Assembly (NCBI GenBank): GCA_018417955.1
Contig: JACTVC010000024.1
Coordinates: forward strand, 496,001-560,000
Source: Laccaria trichodermophora
Taxonomy: Eukaryota; Basidiomycota; Agaricomycetes; Agaricales; Hydnangiaceae
DNA length: 64,000 bases
Direction: 5' to 3'
Each line of letters begins with the position of its first letter. The stretch's first letter is position 1. Below the pieces are notes generated by a model, which ran no database searches, was not told the origin of the DNA, and worked only from the letters and a program-made list of their open reading frames with translations. Positions 23,033 to 34,046 of the stretch are shown piece by piece. The translations under genes were made by a program, and so were the position numbers.

Positions 23033-25950
23033 TTCAATGATTTCTTGTGAGACTTCTGAGCCTTCTCCTTTCCTTTCCCTGAGTGTTCTTCTTCTTCTGG
23101 ACTAGATGTTCTCCATGCTTTCAATGTTCCACCTCTTTCCACCCAAGCCTTTAGATCCTCCATTGTAAATTTCGTCTGATCTTGAACACCCCAAATTCAT
23201 TCAGTATCAGAATGATGAACTTGTTCAGGGTCACTGTCCAACCAGTCTCTCATTTCTGGAAACTCTGTCTCCTCATCTGCAATCTTCACAAATGCATTGA
23301 CATAATTAGCATGCCAAGCAGATTTCCCAATGAAGACCTCTATAACAATGAACTCTGTGAAAGAAGGAAGGTCTGCAGGCCAGTTGCCAGCACTGAGCAT
23401 TTCTTGAGCCTTGGCAATAGCGGCTATACATTCCTGATACTGACCCCAAGTGAAATGAAGACCTGGTGCAGAATGATTTGTGAATGTAGCATTAATACCA
23501 AGCTCAGTTATTGTTTTGCCCATGAGCCAATGATCCTTAGAAGAGCCTTGTTCTGAGATAGGATGGGAATCAGCATGAGACCTGCCTGGATGAGACCCAG
23601 TATGAGAGCCAGAATGCGCAGAAAGAGACCAAGTTCCTGCAGAAAGAGACCAAGTTCCTGCAGAAAGAGACCAAGTTCCTGCAGAAAGAGACCAAGTCCC
23701 TCAAGAAGTACCAAAATGGCCAGCAAAGCCTGGTACAGATACAGAATGACTTGGATCATATGTTAAAACTCTTAAATTATTCTGAGATATGTTAGTCAAT
23801 ATGTTATAGCTTACTGCCAAAAATCAAATAACTTTCTGATCAGGCCATTCAACATAGTCTTCTGCTTTTGGTTGACACCCTACAATAGTCCCATAACATC
23901 CTTGAATATTCCAGCCATCTTCTTCATCATGGGTAAAAAGACGATAGACAGGACCTATGCAAGCTGGTTAGTGGATGATCACCAGGAAATACAAAAAAAA
24001 TAACTTACAGCGAATAGGAGAATAGTCTTCAGAGCTACGTTGAGCAATATCTTGAACAGTCTGACATTTGCTGATGTCATGGACCTTGGTGATGAAGGAA
24101 TATTGGCTGATGTCAACCTCAGGTGGATTCAGATCAGAGACATAGGTGTGAATTTTGCCCAGAACTGGTTTCTCAGAAGGATTGTATGAAAACACATTCA
24201 TATCATCCCAGACTGCATCCACATCACCCATGTTGAACGTGTTGCTGTGAGCTTTACCTCTAATGACTCCACCACTTGAGCACAATGAACCATATGCTGG
24301 GATTTTCGTCTTTGGTGGACTAGCCATGACCACATCTATAATAATGTTGAGTAGATAATATCAGATGGAAAGGCAAAATAATACCTTCAACAGCTTGCCC
24401 AGGTTCTGCCTAATTTCTATTAGCAACACGCTCGGTTGGACATCCTCGAGACAAAGGGCCAACATCTGAAACACATGTTTAGCATCAAGGTATAGAATAA
24501 TTATAAATAATACATGATAATTTTAATACAAGTTTGTATAGAGTGGTGCGTGTGCAATGTTGACATGACATCTGCAAGTCAGGACAGTGGTGGGTTATCC
24601 ACCATCCTGACAGCAAGAGGAGGAGAGCGGTAAAGAATGAGGCATGGAAGGATGCTGACATACCTGTCTTGTTTGTCATGACTTCCTTGCCAACAGTGGG
24701 CTTGGGCTTGGACTTGGCTTTCAGCTTCGGTTTGATGGTGCAGTTCATGTTCACACTCACTTCTGCTTGAGAATGGGTGTTGGCATTCATGCTGCTGGTC
24801 TCTGGCTGCTCATTGTTGGTGGTGGCCTGGTGGTTGGCAGTTTGCATGTCATTGGTGGATTGTGGGTCAGTGGCATGCTTGTTGTTGGCAGTTTCATCGT
24901 CATTGGTGATGGGCTGGTCTTTGGTTGTTGGGTTGTTGTTGGTGGTTAGGTTGTCATCTGCAGCTGGCTGGTTGTTGGCATGTGGATGGTTGTTGGCAGT
25001 GGGGTCTCTGTTCTGCACATCCTCTTTGCCTGCATTGTCCTCTACACTTTTGTCGTCCTCTATGCCTTTGTTGTCTTCTTTGCCTTCATCATTATGGAAT
25101 TCTCCATGGATTCCATATGGATTATACCAGGGAAGGTAAAGACCTCTCTTCATCTTGGCCTTCGTTGTCGTCCTTTGGTGGTTCACCCACTTGGCGACAC
25201 CTGCCGGAGTTGGTGGGTGTGGGCTTGGTGGTGGGGTTTGTGAGGCATCTAGATCAGCATGGGGGTGCAACACTTGTGCTGCTATCTGTGAGCACATGTT
25301 CAGCACTGTAGGGACAAAGAAAACATAAATGAAAAGGAAAACAAATAAGAAAAGAAAAAAGAAAGAAAGAAAGAAAAACAAGTGAAAAAAAAGAAAAAAA
25401 AGATGGGGTGGGTGCACCTACACCGTTTGCTTGGAAATGGGGGTGTTTTTGAGAGCTGTGTTGAAAGAAAACAAACAAAAGAAGAAAAAGGAAAGGGAAA
25501 AGGGAGAAAAACAGGGGAGAAAGGGGGTAAAAAAGGTGGTGGGTGCACGTACAGTGTTTGCTTGGACCTGGGTGGGGTTTGGAGACCCACATCCTCCTGA
25601 TTGCGGTCCTGTGCAGTTTTCCTGGGTACGTGAGCCAGTGGCTTTGAGATGGGGAGGAGAGCACACAAGATCGATGGCGTGATTGCCATCGATCTTGCAG
25701 ACACATACCTTGCGGCTGCAGGGCCTTTCTTGCCCCATCCTCTTGTTGCTTTCTTCCCTCCCTTGCCTCTGGGTTTTGTTGCTTGATCATTGATGATGGC
25801 ATCAGCGTTGTGGGCATTTATGTTGCCATCATCATTGTTGCTGTTGGTCTTGGTGCCACAGCAGCTTTGTTTGACTGGCTTCTGGTCTGTGTTGGACACT
25901 TGGCATTCGTGCAAATTGGCGGTGGCTTTTGCGAATGGTTTGGGGGCCAT
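23033..25950 (-). pseudogene. E3 N-terminal region (exons 1-7), decayed
   Basis: Exons aligned to E1 are 25709-25950, 25553-25621 (69 nt), 24664-25305, 24385-24465, 24009-24335 (327 nt), 23815-23954 (140 nt) and exon 7 from 23033. Three nonsense changes are visible: TGA at 23824-23826 and 23197-23199, both where E1 has CGA, and TAG at 24410-24412 where E1 has CAG. Exon 7 has lost its acceptor and part of the ALRKRL segment. A 64-base solo-end insertion lies in exon 3. In intron 2 a second copy of the exon 2 donor border appears (about 25400-25430). Confidence 0.7.
25083..25154. repeat. Solo KDZ-like end inside E3 exon 3
   Basis: A 56-base segment (25091-25146) ends in CCAGGGAAGGTAAAGACCTC, nearly the right end of S4 (CCGGGGAAGGTAAAGACCTC). 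It is flanked by near-identical octamers CCTTCATC and TCTTCATC. It looks like what remains when an S4-type element leaves or collapses to one end. Confidence 0.55.
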
Positions 25951-26102
25951 GGACAGTGTTGTTGTGGTTATCGTGGGTGGGATGGTGGTGGAGAAGAAGG
26001 TGGGTGATGCAGCAATGCAAACAGCATGTGTGTTCAGCATGTGGAACGTGCCAAGCATCGGGGGCATATATAGTGCTAGTTTGCACCATATATCTAAGAC
26101 AT

Positions 26103-26190
26103 TGTGGTTGAATGGTTAATTGTGTGGTTATCTTGTTAAGTGTGTTCTGTGAGCTTGAGTGTTCAATTCCTGTTAATGCACTTTTATTTT
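26103..26190 (+). other. tRNA-like sequence near the right end of E3
   Basis: TGTGGTTGAATGGTTAA gives an A-box-like motif and GAGTGTTCAATTCC a B-box-like motif. It closely matches the E1 block and lies at the same place between the subterminal repeats and the divergent gene start, next to ATATATAG at 26067-26074. Confidence 0.5.
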
Positions 26191-26406
26191 TATATGTAAT
26201 AAATAATGTAATACAATTGAAGGGTATCAATCCATATGGATTCCAGATGGAGTCACTGGGTGAATTTATATTTCCCTGTGTTCTGAGGTGGACTCCATGT
26301 CATCCACATGGACCAACTGGATTCTAGACAAAAATTTGGCTGTGTTACCACCAAAAAAAGATTGTCTAAAATCCACATGGAATCTGTGGGGGAGGGTAAA
26401 GTCCTT

Positions 26407-27686
26407 CAAACTTTTGTGGTCTCAAAAGTGGACACTACAAACTTTAGTAGTCTTGAAGTGGACAATAGTTAGTCTATCAGTAAAATTTGTAGTGTCTTAC
26501 TTTTTTTGTAGTCTTTTATAGTCTGTTAGTAAACTTTGTAGTCTATATCTGGTCTATCATTAATCATTGACAGTCTATCAGTATCAATTTCCCTTTTAGG
26601 GTATACACCTTCCTTTTTTGGTCATTTTTCCCATGATACGATAATTGCAGCCTCTTCTATTAGCTTTCTGAATCTGTTGAAATCATGTTGTTTGGTGCTG
26701 TCTTCATGGAGAAAAATGCAAAAAGGTTGAAAAAAGCCAGTCGTGAGAGAAATCTTTTACCTCATATCTCCACAATGGAAGCACTTCAGAACATAATTCA
26801 AACAGATTCTGCAAGCTATGGTAAAGGGCTACAACTTTCATTTTTTGACTATTTTGGGAAATTGGTCATGTGATCACCCTCCCAACAATCCAAACAACCC
26901 ATGTGATATGATCATTGTTTTCAGTAATGAAAGCATCAAAGGGCCCAATGAAATATCCTAATGAGAAATCTAAGAAATAGTAATGAAAGCACCAAGGAGC
27001 CTAATGCAACATCCTAATGAGAAGTAATGAAATGATCAAGATGCTCAATGAAATATCCTAATGGGAAATTTAAGAAATTGTAATGAAATGTTAATGAAAG
27101 CACCAGAGGACCCAATGAAAATTCTAAGAGAAGGTATTGAAAGAGCCAGAAAACTGAATGAAATATCCTAATGAAAATGCAATGAAAGTGTCAGAGAACC
27201 CAATGAAATATCCTAATGAAAATTCAAAGAAATGGCAATGAAAGCATCAGAGGGCAGAATGAAATATCCTGATGAAAACTCAAAGAAATGGTAATGAAAG
27301 CGCCAGAGGACCCAATGAGATATCCTAATGAAAATTCCAAGAACTGGTTATGAAAGTGCCAGATAGTCTAATGAAATATCCTAATGAAAATTCAAAGAAA
27401 CGAAAATGAATGTGCCAGAGGGCCTAGTGGGGTGTCCTAATGAAAATGGTAATGAAAGCACAGCTCTAAATGAAAAGTCGCAATGAAATTAGGAATGAAA
27501 GGGTTTAGAATGTGAACAGGATATTTCATTGCCCTTGCCTATACTTTATGAAAGACTCCAGTGACGAAATGAATGAAATAGATGGGCCATGCTAATGAAA
27601 TCTCTCTCATAAAAACACATGGCAAATAACAAAAAGGCTGTAGGACAGTTGTCATTGATTAATCATAAATAGTGGTAGCCACTAGT
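26407..27686 (-). mobile_element. Foldback element half FB3
   Basis: One arm only, running from the inner ACTACAAACTTT repeats through the shared module (about 26755-26885, CTCCACAATGGAAGCACTTC and GGTCATGTGATC) to an outer array (26920-27480). The array has about 60-bp units containing AATGAAATATCCTAATGAAAA. The outer tip is AGTGGTAGCCACTAGTG near 27671-27686. The inner side is cut by the right end of E3; the other arm is not found. Confidence 0.6.
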
Positions 27687-27989
27687 GTTGACACTGACTG
27701 AGAAAGGTATGATTGGAAGGAGTGTGTATTGTGAAGCCATGTATTGATAGCAGATTCTGGTGGAAAAAGGAATGTCAACATCGATCAAAGTGTATGCAGG
27801 AGGTTCTGACTTGTATTTCCCCAGCTTTCAACACCAATGTTGCCGAACTTGTTTGAAGGGTGTATGTGTTATTGTGCTGGAGGTGGAACATCTCATCTTC
27901 AGAAATTAGCACATTTTTTTTGGGATGGAGGGGGCTACTATTTTGATACTACAATCTATGCAAGTTTTTACTATTAATTGAGGTGGGCT
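27687..27989. other. No gene seen
   Basis: About 300 bases between the FB3 tip and the WD40 gene remnant. No open frame or repeat stands out. Confidence 0.3.
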
Positions 27990-28517
27990 TCAGACTAGGT
28001 TATGAGTGGTGTCTTGTCCAAGCCTTCCAAAACAGTGCAAGGCTAAAGGAGACATCAGGCACTGAAATTTTTGCAGAAGCATACTAACCCCCACACCAAA
28101 AGCTTCAACAGCTTCACCGTCGATCCTCGCTGCGGCCTTGGCTATGCTTGTGAGGCAGACACTGCTTGCATACACCTTTCAGATCATTGTTACGAGCGGT
28201 GTCTCATCAGAGCCTTTGAGGGTACCACAGCCTTCCAAAACAGTGCAAGGCTAAAGGAGGTGCCAGGCACTTAGTTTTTTGTGGAAGTGTACTTACCTCC
28301 ACACCAAAAGCTTCAAGAGCTTCATCGTCCATCCTCACTGCTGCCTTGGCTACACTCATGTGCCCAGAGCTTACCACCCTCACCTTCACTGCTCGGATTG
28401 TCAGCAGTGCCCAGAGGTCTTTGATTTTTGAACCAAAGAGGTATTCCCTGATATCTGTGCCCTCTCAGCCCTTTGGAAGCGAACCACATGAAGACATCAA
28501 TCACGCCTACATGATTG
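27990..28517 (-). pseudogene. WD40-repeat gene, downstream part with duplicated exon
   Basis: Minus-strand continuation of the gene at 36090-37430, separated by element S2. The first exon continues the split WD40 motif with a segment containing IDVFMWFASKGLRG, then KIKDLWALLTIRAVKV leads into SVAKAAVRMDDEALEAFGVE before a GTAAGT donor. A second diverged copy of this last block (SIAKAAARIDGEAVEAFGVG) follows at about 28010-28140, so an exon-containing unit of roughly 200 bp is tandemly duplicated. I do not recognise the specific protein. With a 7.6-kb insertion in an exon the gene is not functional as drawn. Confidence 0.55.
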
Positions 28518-28854
28518 CAATACTTATCACTCCTCCACCTATTCCTACTGGACTCCTACTGGACTCCTGGATTCCTACTTGATTCCTACTGGATTTCAAC
28601 ATTCTTTCCAAAAAAGCATTTTCACATTCCCCTCCTACTGGACTCCAATTGAACTTAAACAAAGTGAATACAATGTTTCAGAAATGGAATTCCTACTGGA
28701 TTCCTACTGGAGTAACCACTTTCTATCAATATTTTATGAAGTCAGACCTTAAGCCACCTTAGAAGTTCATACAAAGTTGATATTTGAGCATAGAATATTA
28801 TATTGATAACTATAGACATAATTATATACAAAAAGTATACTACTAATCTAATGT

Positions 28855-29630
28855 GGTCAGGGAGGAAGAGGACAGGGAAGGGGGTAGAAGGAAATGGGGG
28901 TGGACAAGGAAGGGAGAGGGAAAAGGAAGGGGGAAGGGACATGGGGGGAAGGGACAGAGGGGGAAGGGACATGGGGGGAAGGGACAGAGGGGGAAGGGAC
29001 AGGAGGGACAGGGGGAGGGGAAAGGAAAGGGGTACATGGAAATGGGAAGGGAAAGGGAAGGGGGAGGGAAAGGGGACAGAGAAGGGGGAGGGAAAATGCT
29101 TGCCATCGTGGGCACTCATCGGCTTGGGTGCTCAACGTCTTCGTGTCGTTGTTGTCGTCATCGTGTAATGGTGGGCACTCGTTGTCTTTCGGCGTGGGCG
29201 CTTCGTGTTGTCGTGTAATGGTGGGTGCTTGTCGTGGTGGGCACTCGTCATCTTTCGGCATGGGCGCTTGGCATTTTCGTGTATTGGTGGGTGGTCGTCG
29301 TGGTAGGCGCTTGTCGTGGTGGGTGCCCATTGTCTTCGTGTCGTCATTGTCGTGTGATGGGCATCGTTAACAGGGTTGGATGGGCGGTCATCCTCATGGG
29401 CAGTCGTTATTGTGGGTGGGCATCCTTGTGAGCAGTCGTCATCATGGGCAGGCATCGTTGTCAGCGGTTGTTGTTGTTGTTGGTTGTTGTTGTTGGTGGT
29501 TGTTGTTGTTGTTAACGGGGTGGGTTGTGGGCAGGCATCGTCATCGGCGGTTGTCGTCGGTGGCGGTTGTCATTGTCATTAACAGGGTGGGTTGGAATGG
29601 AAGAGGGGGGACACACTCACTTTTGTAGGA
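28855..29630. repeat. S2 purine tract and GT-rich minisatellite
   Basis: The first 240 bases are almost pure A/G on the plus strand, with a 17-18 bp unit around GGGAAGGGACAGAGG. The rest is a G/T-rich array of units such as GTGGGCACTCGTCGTC and GGCGCTTGTCGTGG. This tract-plus-minisatellite pair recurs in S1, S3, S4, S6 and S7. Long open frames on both strands over it reflect composition only. Confidence 0.65.
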
Positions 29631-29832
29631 CGACGAACGACGACATCGTCATTGTTCGTCGTTTGATTGCCACGTCGCTGATAGCGATGTGGCACCCTCT
29701 CGGTCGTCCCTTGTCATCCATTTTCATTGCCTCGGCCTTGCCGGGGGCTTGTTTGTTTGTGACGTGGCGTTCTCACGTCATTCTTGATGCTCGTGGTGGC
29801 CATGGGTGGTTGTGGTGACATGGCGTTGGCCC

Positions 29833-31655
29833 ACTTGTACCTACCACTTTTATGATAAAGCCTAGGCAGTTGCCTGCACAGTCATTTAAATCTGGCCAAC
29901 TAAAATTATGATATGAGAAACCTGGACTACAGAAATGAAATGGATATCATTGGAGTGCCAGGCAATTTTGTTCTATAATTCATTTCTATTTCATTACTTC
30001 CCTAGGGCAATATCATTGGTATTTCATTGCTGTACCAGGTCGATTTCATTACTATTTTATTCCTTATCATTACTTCCCTAACCCAATATCAATGGTATCT
30101 CATTTCTCCCAGGGCTTATTTCATTAGTCTACCAGGCTGATTTCATTATCATTTCACTAGTCCCTACCACCTTATATGATAAACCTTAAGCAAATGCCTG
30201 CACAGTTATCTATTTCCTGCCAGGTGTGTTATGATATGAGATACTTAGGCAAGCTAAATGAAATATGTCTCATTTCCTGCCAGAGGCATTTCATTGTCAG
30301 GGATATTTCATTTCTTGCCTGGGATATTTCATATTCTTAGCTGGGCTATTTCATATCCATTTCATTGCTTGCCCTGGGATATTTCATATTCTTGCCTTGG
30401 GCTATTTCATATCCATTTCATTCCTTGCCTTGTGCAGTTTCATATCTTTGCTTGGGCAATTTTATATCTCTACCTGGGCAATTTCATATCCATTTCATTT
30501 CTTGCCTTGTGTGATTTCATATCTTTGCCTGGGCAATTTCATATCTGTACCTGGGCCCTACACTGTAGCTTCCCGAATCTGTTCAAATTATGTTCTGAAG
30601 TGCTCCCATTGTGGATATATGAGGTAAAGGAATCCCAAAAGCATCATGTTTTTTTTGTTTTTTGCATTTTTCTCCCTGAAAACCAAACCAAACAATATGA
30701 TTTCAGTATATTTAGAAAGCTAAAAGAAAGGGCTACAGTTATTGTATCATGGGAAAAATGACCAAAAAAGGAAGGTGCATGCCCTAGAAAAGGAATTGTC
30801 AGATATAGACTACCAAGTTTACTGATAGACTACAAAAAAGTTGGACTGACTACAAAAGACTACAAAAGTCAGACTTAGACTACCAAATTTACTGATACAC
30901 TACAAAAGACTACAAAAGTCGGACATAGTCTACAAAGTTTACTGATACACTACAAAAGACTACAAAAGTTGGACTTAGACTACAAAGTTAGGGTTAGGGC
31001 TAAAAGGTTATCCAAAGTCAACCTAGCCCATCCATCCCATACATGGCACATATTTAATGGGGAAATAGCTGGGGAATATACAGATACATGTCAGGGACCC
31101 TATTCCATGTTTAGTTTGAGGAATCATATGCAAAAGAGAGCATGAGAGAGGTTGTCCTGTCCACTTTTTTAGAGTACAAAAGTTTGTAGTGTCTGCTTTT
31201 TAGACTACAAAAGTTTGTAGTGTGCGCTTTTTTATTGGAAAAGTTTGTAGTGTCTGCTTTTTCATTTGAAAATGTGTGTAGTGTCCGCTTTTTTAGACTA
31301 CAAAAGTTTGTAGTGTGCTTTTTCATTAGAAAAGTTTGTAGTTGACATGTAGGTTATGGTGTCCTTGGCCCTGTCTAGATTATGGGGATGAGGTTGAAGG
31401 ATTGACAGGATCTTACATATTGCCAGTGCTGCAGCATTAGCTTTTGACATCATGCACAAGTTGTCTTTCACATTAGGAAAGGCTATTCTAAGCCTTTCAT
31501 ATTGATACCTACTGTCCTATCTCAAAACATAATTATAAGTTCATGTGGGGATATGACTGAAGGATTGCCATGACTTTACATATTGCTATTGCTACATTAT
31601 CAGTTTTTTACATCATGCCCAAGTTGGCTTTCACACTGTCTGCCTTCACATTGAT
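29833..31655 (+). repeat. FB2 left inverted arm
   Basis: The outer part (29930-30550) carries ATTTCATT-rich units such as GGGATATTTCAT. The shared module is partial at 30555-30640. Then come GACTACAAAAG arrays, a GGGTTAGGGCTAAAAGG stretch near 30990, and TTTGTAGTGTCTGCTTTTT units to 31340. The inner 300 bases (AGCCTTTCATATTGATACC and on) are near-perfectly mirrored in the right arm. Confidence 0.65.
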
Positions 31656-31805
31656 AGCTATTGGCCTGTCCCAAACATAGTCAACTTTGATATCAGCTCT
31701 TTGAGTGCTATATGATGATGGGCTGATTCATCCTTGAAGGTGTCCTCAAGTCAGGTCATGTTGTAAGTTGACAATGTATTGAGACAGAACAGTAGATATC
31801 AACAT

Positions 31806-33629
31806 GAAAGCAGACAGTGTGAAAGCCAACTTGGGCATGATGTAAAAAACTGATAATGTAGCAATAGCAATATGTAAAGTCATGGCAATCCTTCAGTCAT
31901 ATCCCCACATGAACTTATAATTATGTTTTGAGATAGGACAGTAGGTATCAATATGAAAGGCTTAGAATAGCCTTTCCTAATGTGAAAGACAACTTGTGCA
32001 TGATGTCAAAAACTAATGCTGCAGCACTGGCAATATGTAAGATCCTGTCAATCCTTCAACCTCATCCCCATAACCTAGACAGGGCCAAGGACACCATAAC
32101 CTACATGTCAACTACAAACTTTTCTAATGAAAAAGCACACTACAAACTTTTGTAGTCTAAAAAAGCGGACACTACACACATTTTCAAATGAAAAAGCAGA
32201 CACTACAAACTTTTCCAATAAAAAAGTGCACACTACAAACTTTTGTAGTCTATAAAGTGGACTCTACAAAAGTTTGTAGTCTCAAAAAGCACACACTACA
32301 AACTTTTGTGGTGAAAAAGGCAGACATCAGTAAAAGTTGTAGTCTATGTCCAACTTTTGTAGTCTTTTGTAGTCCATTAGTAAATTTTATAGTCTATGTC
32401 CAACTTTTGTAGTCTTTTGTTATCTTTTCTAGTCATTAGTAAAATTTGTAGTCTATAAGTCACTTTTGTAGTGTGTCAGAGTCAATTTCCAATTTAGGGT
32501 ATATACCTTCCTTTTTTGAGTCAATTTTCCCATGATACAACTATCATAGCCTTCTCTATTAGCTTTCTAAATGTGTTGAAATCATGTTGTTTGGTGTTGT
32601 TTTCATGGAGAAAAATGCAAAAACAGCCAGTGGTGAGAAGAATCTCTTGCCTGATATCTTCACAATAGGAGCACTTTAGAACATAATTCAAACAGATTTG
32701 GGAAGCTACAGCACAGGGCTACAACTTTCATTTTGGGCTATTTTTAACAATTGGTCATGTGACCACCCTCACCATAACACATTGGACAGACCTGACAGGT
32801 ATTAATGAAATCGGCCTGGTATGGTAATGAAATTCCAATAATATTCACCTAGGGAAGTAATGATAAGAAATGAAATCAGCCAGGTGCAGTAATGAAATGC
32901 CAATGATATTGGGCTGGGGGAGCAATGATAAGTAATGAAATCGGCCTGGCAGAGCAATGAAATACCAATGAATTAGGCTGGGGAGGTAACAATAAGAAAT
33001 GAAATAGTAATAAAATCGGCCTGGTAGAGTAATGAAATACCAATGATATTGCACTAGGGAAGCAATGAAATGGTGATGAAATTAGCCTGGCAGAGAAATG
33101 AAATACCCATGATATTGGGCTGGAGAGGTAATGATAAGGAATGAAATAGTAATAAAATCAGCCTGGTAGAGTAATGAAATACCAATGATATTGCACTAGG
33201 GAAGCAATGAAATGATAATGAAATCAGTCTAGTAGAGTAATGAAATACCAATGATATTGGGCTAGGGAGGTAATGAAACAGTAATGAAATTGGCCTGGTA
33301 CAGCAATGAAATACCAATGATATTGGGCTGGGAAGGTAATGATAAGGAATGAAATAGTAATAAAATCGGCCTGGTAGAGTAATGAAATACCAATGATATT
33401 GCACTAGGGAAGCAATGAAATGATAATGAAATCAGCTAGTAGAGTAATGAAATACCAATGATATTAGGCTAGGGAGGTAATGAAACAGTAATGAAATGGC
33501 CTGGCAGTACAATGATATCCATTTCATATCTGTAGTCCCAGTTTCTCATATCATAATTTTAGTTGGCCAGATTTAAATGACTGTGCAGGCAACTGCCCAG
33601 GTTATATCATAAAAGTGGTAGGCACCACT
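31806..33629 (-). repeat. FB2 right inverted arm
   Basis: Mirror of the left arm, with the shared module at about 32640-32770 and an outer array at 32800-33520 of roughly 80-bp units containing AATGAAATACCAATGATATT. The outer array is longer and more regular than in the left arm, so the two arms have diverged by unit number. Confidence 0.65.
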
Positions 33630-33876
33630 CGTTGGCCAGTGGGCGTCGTGGATGGCATACGGTGGCGGCTATGCAGTCGTGAGTGGTGGCGGCGACTGGT
33701 GGTGGTGGTGGTGACGAGGTGGCACGGGTGTGGGTGGTGGTGGGAAGAGAGAGGTTTTCGATGGTGGGTTGAGGGTTGTGCAAATTTCCCACTTGCGGAA
33801 TTTGCTGGTGTCCTTTCTGGGAAGAGGTCAGCTGGTTGGTATGTAGGGCATATAATTTATATCTATAATAATGCCA

Positions 33877-33965
33877 TTGTAGTGTAACTGGTAGAGTGCT
33901 CGTGTCTGTAATATGCTACTCTGTCCATAATGTTGAGGGTTCGATTCTCATGGTTGCACTTTTTT
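33877..33965 (+). other. tRNA-like sequence in S2
   Basis: TAGTGTAACTGGTAGAG is a good A box and GAGGGTTCGATTCTC a good B box with a possible five-pair T arm (TGAGG with TCTCA). The 5' TGCCATT can pair with the 3' GGTTGCA with one mismatch and wobbles. The spacing between boxes leaves room for an intron of about 15 bases. This is the best preserved of the five tRNA-like blocks and the only one that could be a real tRNA gene. Confidence 0.5.
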
Positions 33966-34046
33966 TTAATATTATATAATAACAACAACAGTGACAAACT
34001 ACTGGTCCTACTGGACTCCTAGTGCTCGGAAATTCCTACTGGACTC

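Larger units (their letters stand above)
22985..26406 (-). mobile_element. KDZ-type DNA transposon copy E3, truncated
   Basis: The right end GTGGGGGAGGGTAAAG plus five bases (to 26406) is a KDZ end with TCCANNTGGA words inside it. Homology to E1 stops near 22985, just past exon 7, so CxC5, CxC6 and the KDZ core are gone. The right border lies inside a foldback repeat (FB3), which shows E3 inserted into FB3. Confidence 0.7.
29833..33629. mobile_element. Foldback element FB2, giant palindrome inside S2
   Basis: A 3.8-kb element flanked by CGTTGGCCC and CGTTGGCCA (29824-29832 and 33630-33638), a 9-bp duplication with one mismatch. Ends are inverted: CCTACCACTTTTATGAT on the left and its reverse on the right. 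Arms 29833-31655 and about 31806-33629 mirror each other over most of their length, around a spacer whose core (31714-31806) is shared with FB1. Outer arrays are built on ATTTCATT-containing units and differ from FB1. No transposase gene. Confidence 0.8.

Noticed and set aside
30985..31005. Telomere-like GGGTTAGGGCTA in FB2 and FB4 (38632)
   Set aside because: Only two imperfect TTAGGG units at one conserved place in an internal arm; no longer array and no sign of a chromosome end.
33877..33965. Functional tRNA gene
   Set aside because: Boxes are good but acceptor pairing is imperfect and no anticodon can be assigned with confidence; kept as tRNA-like only.
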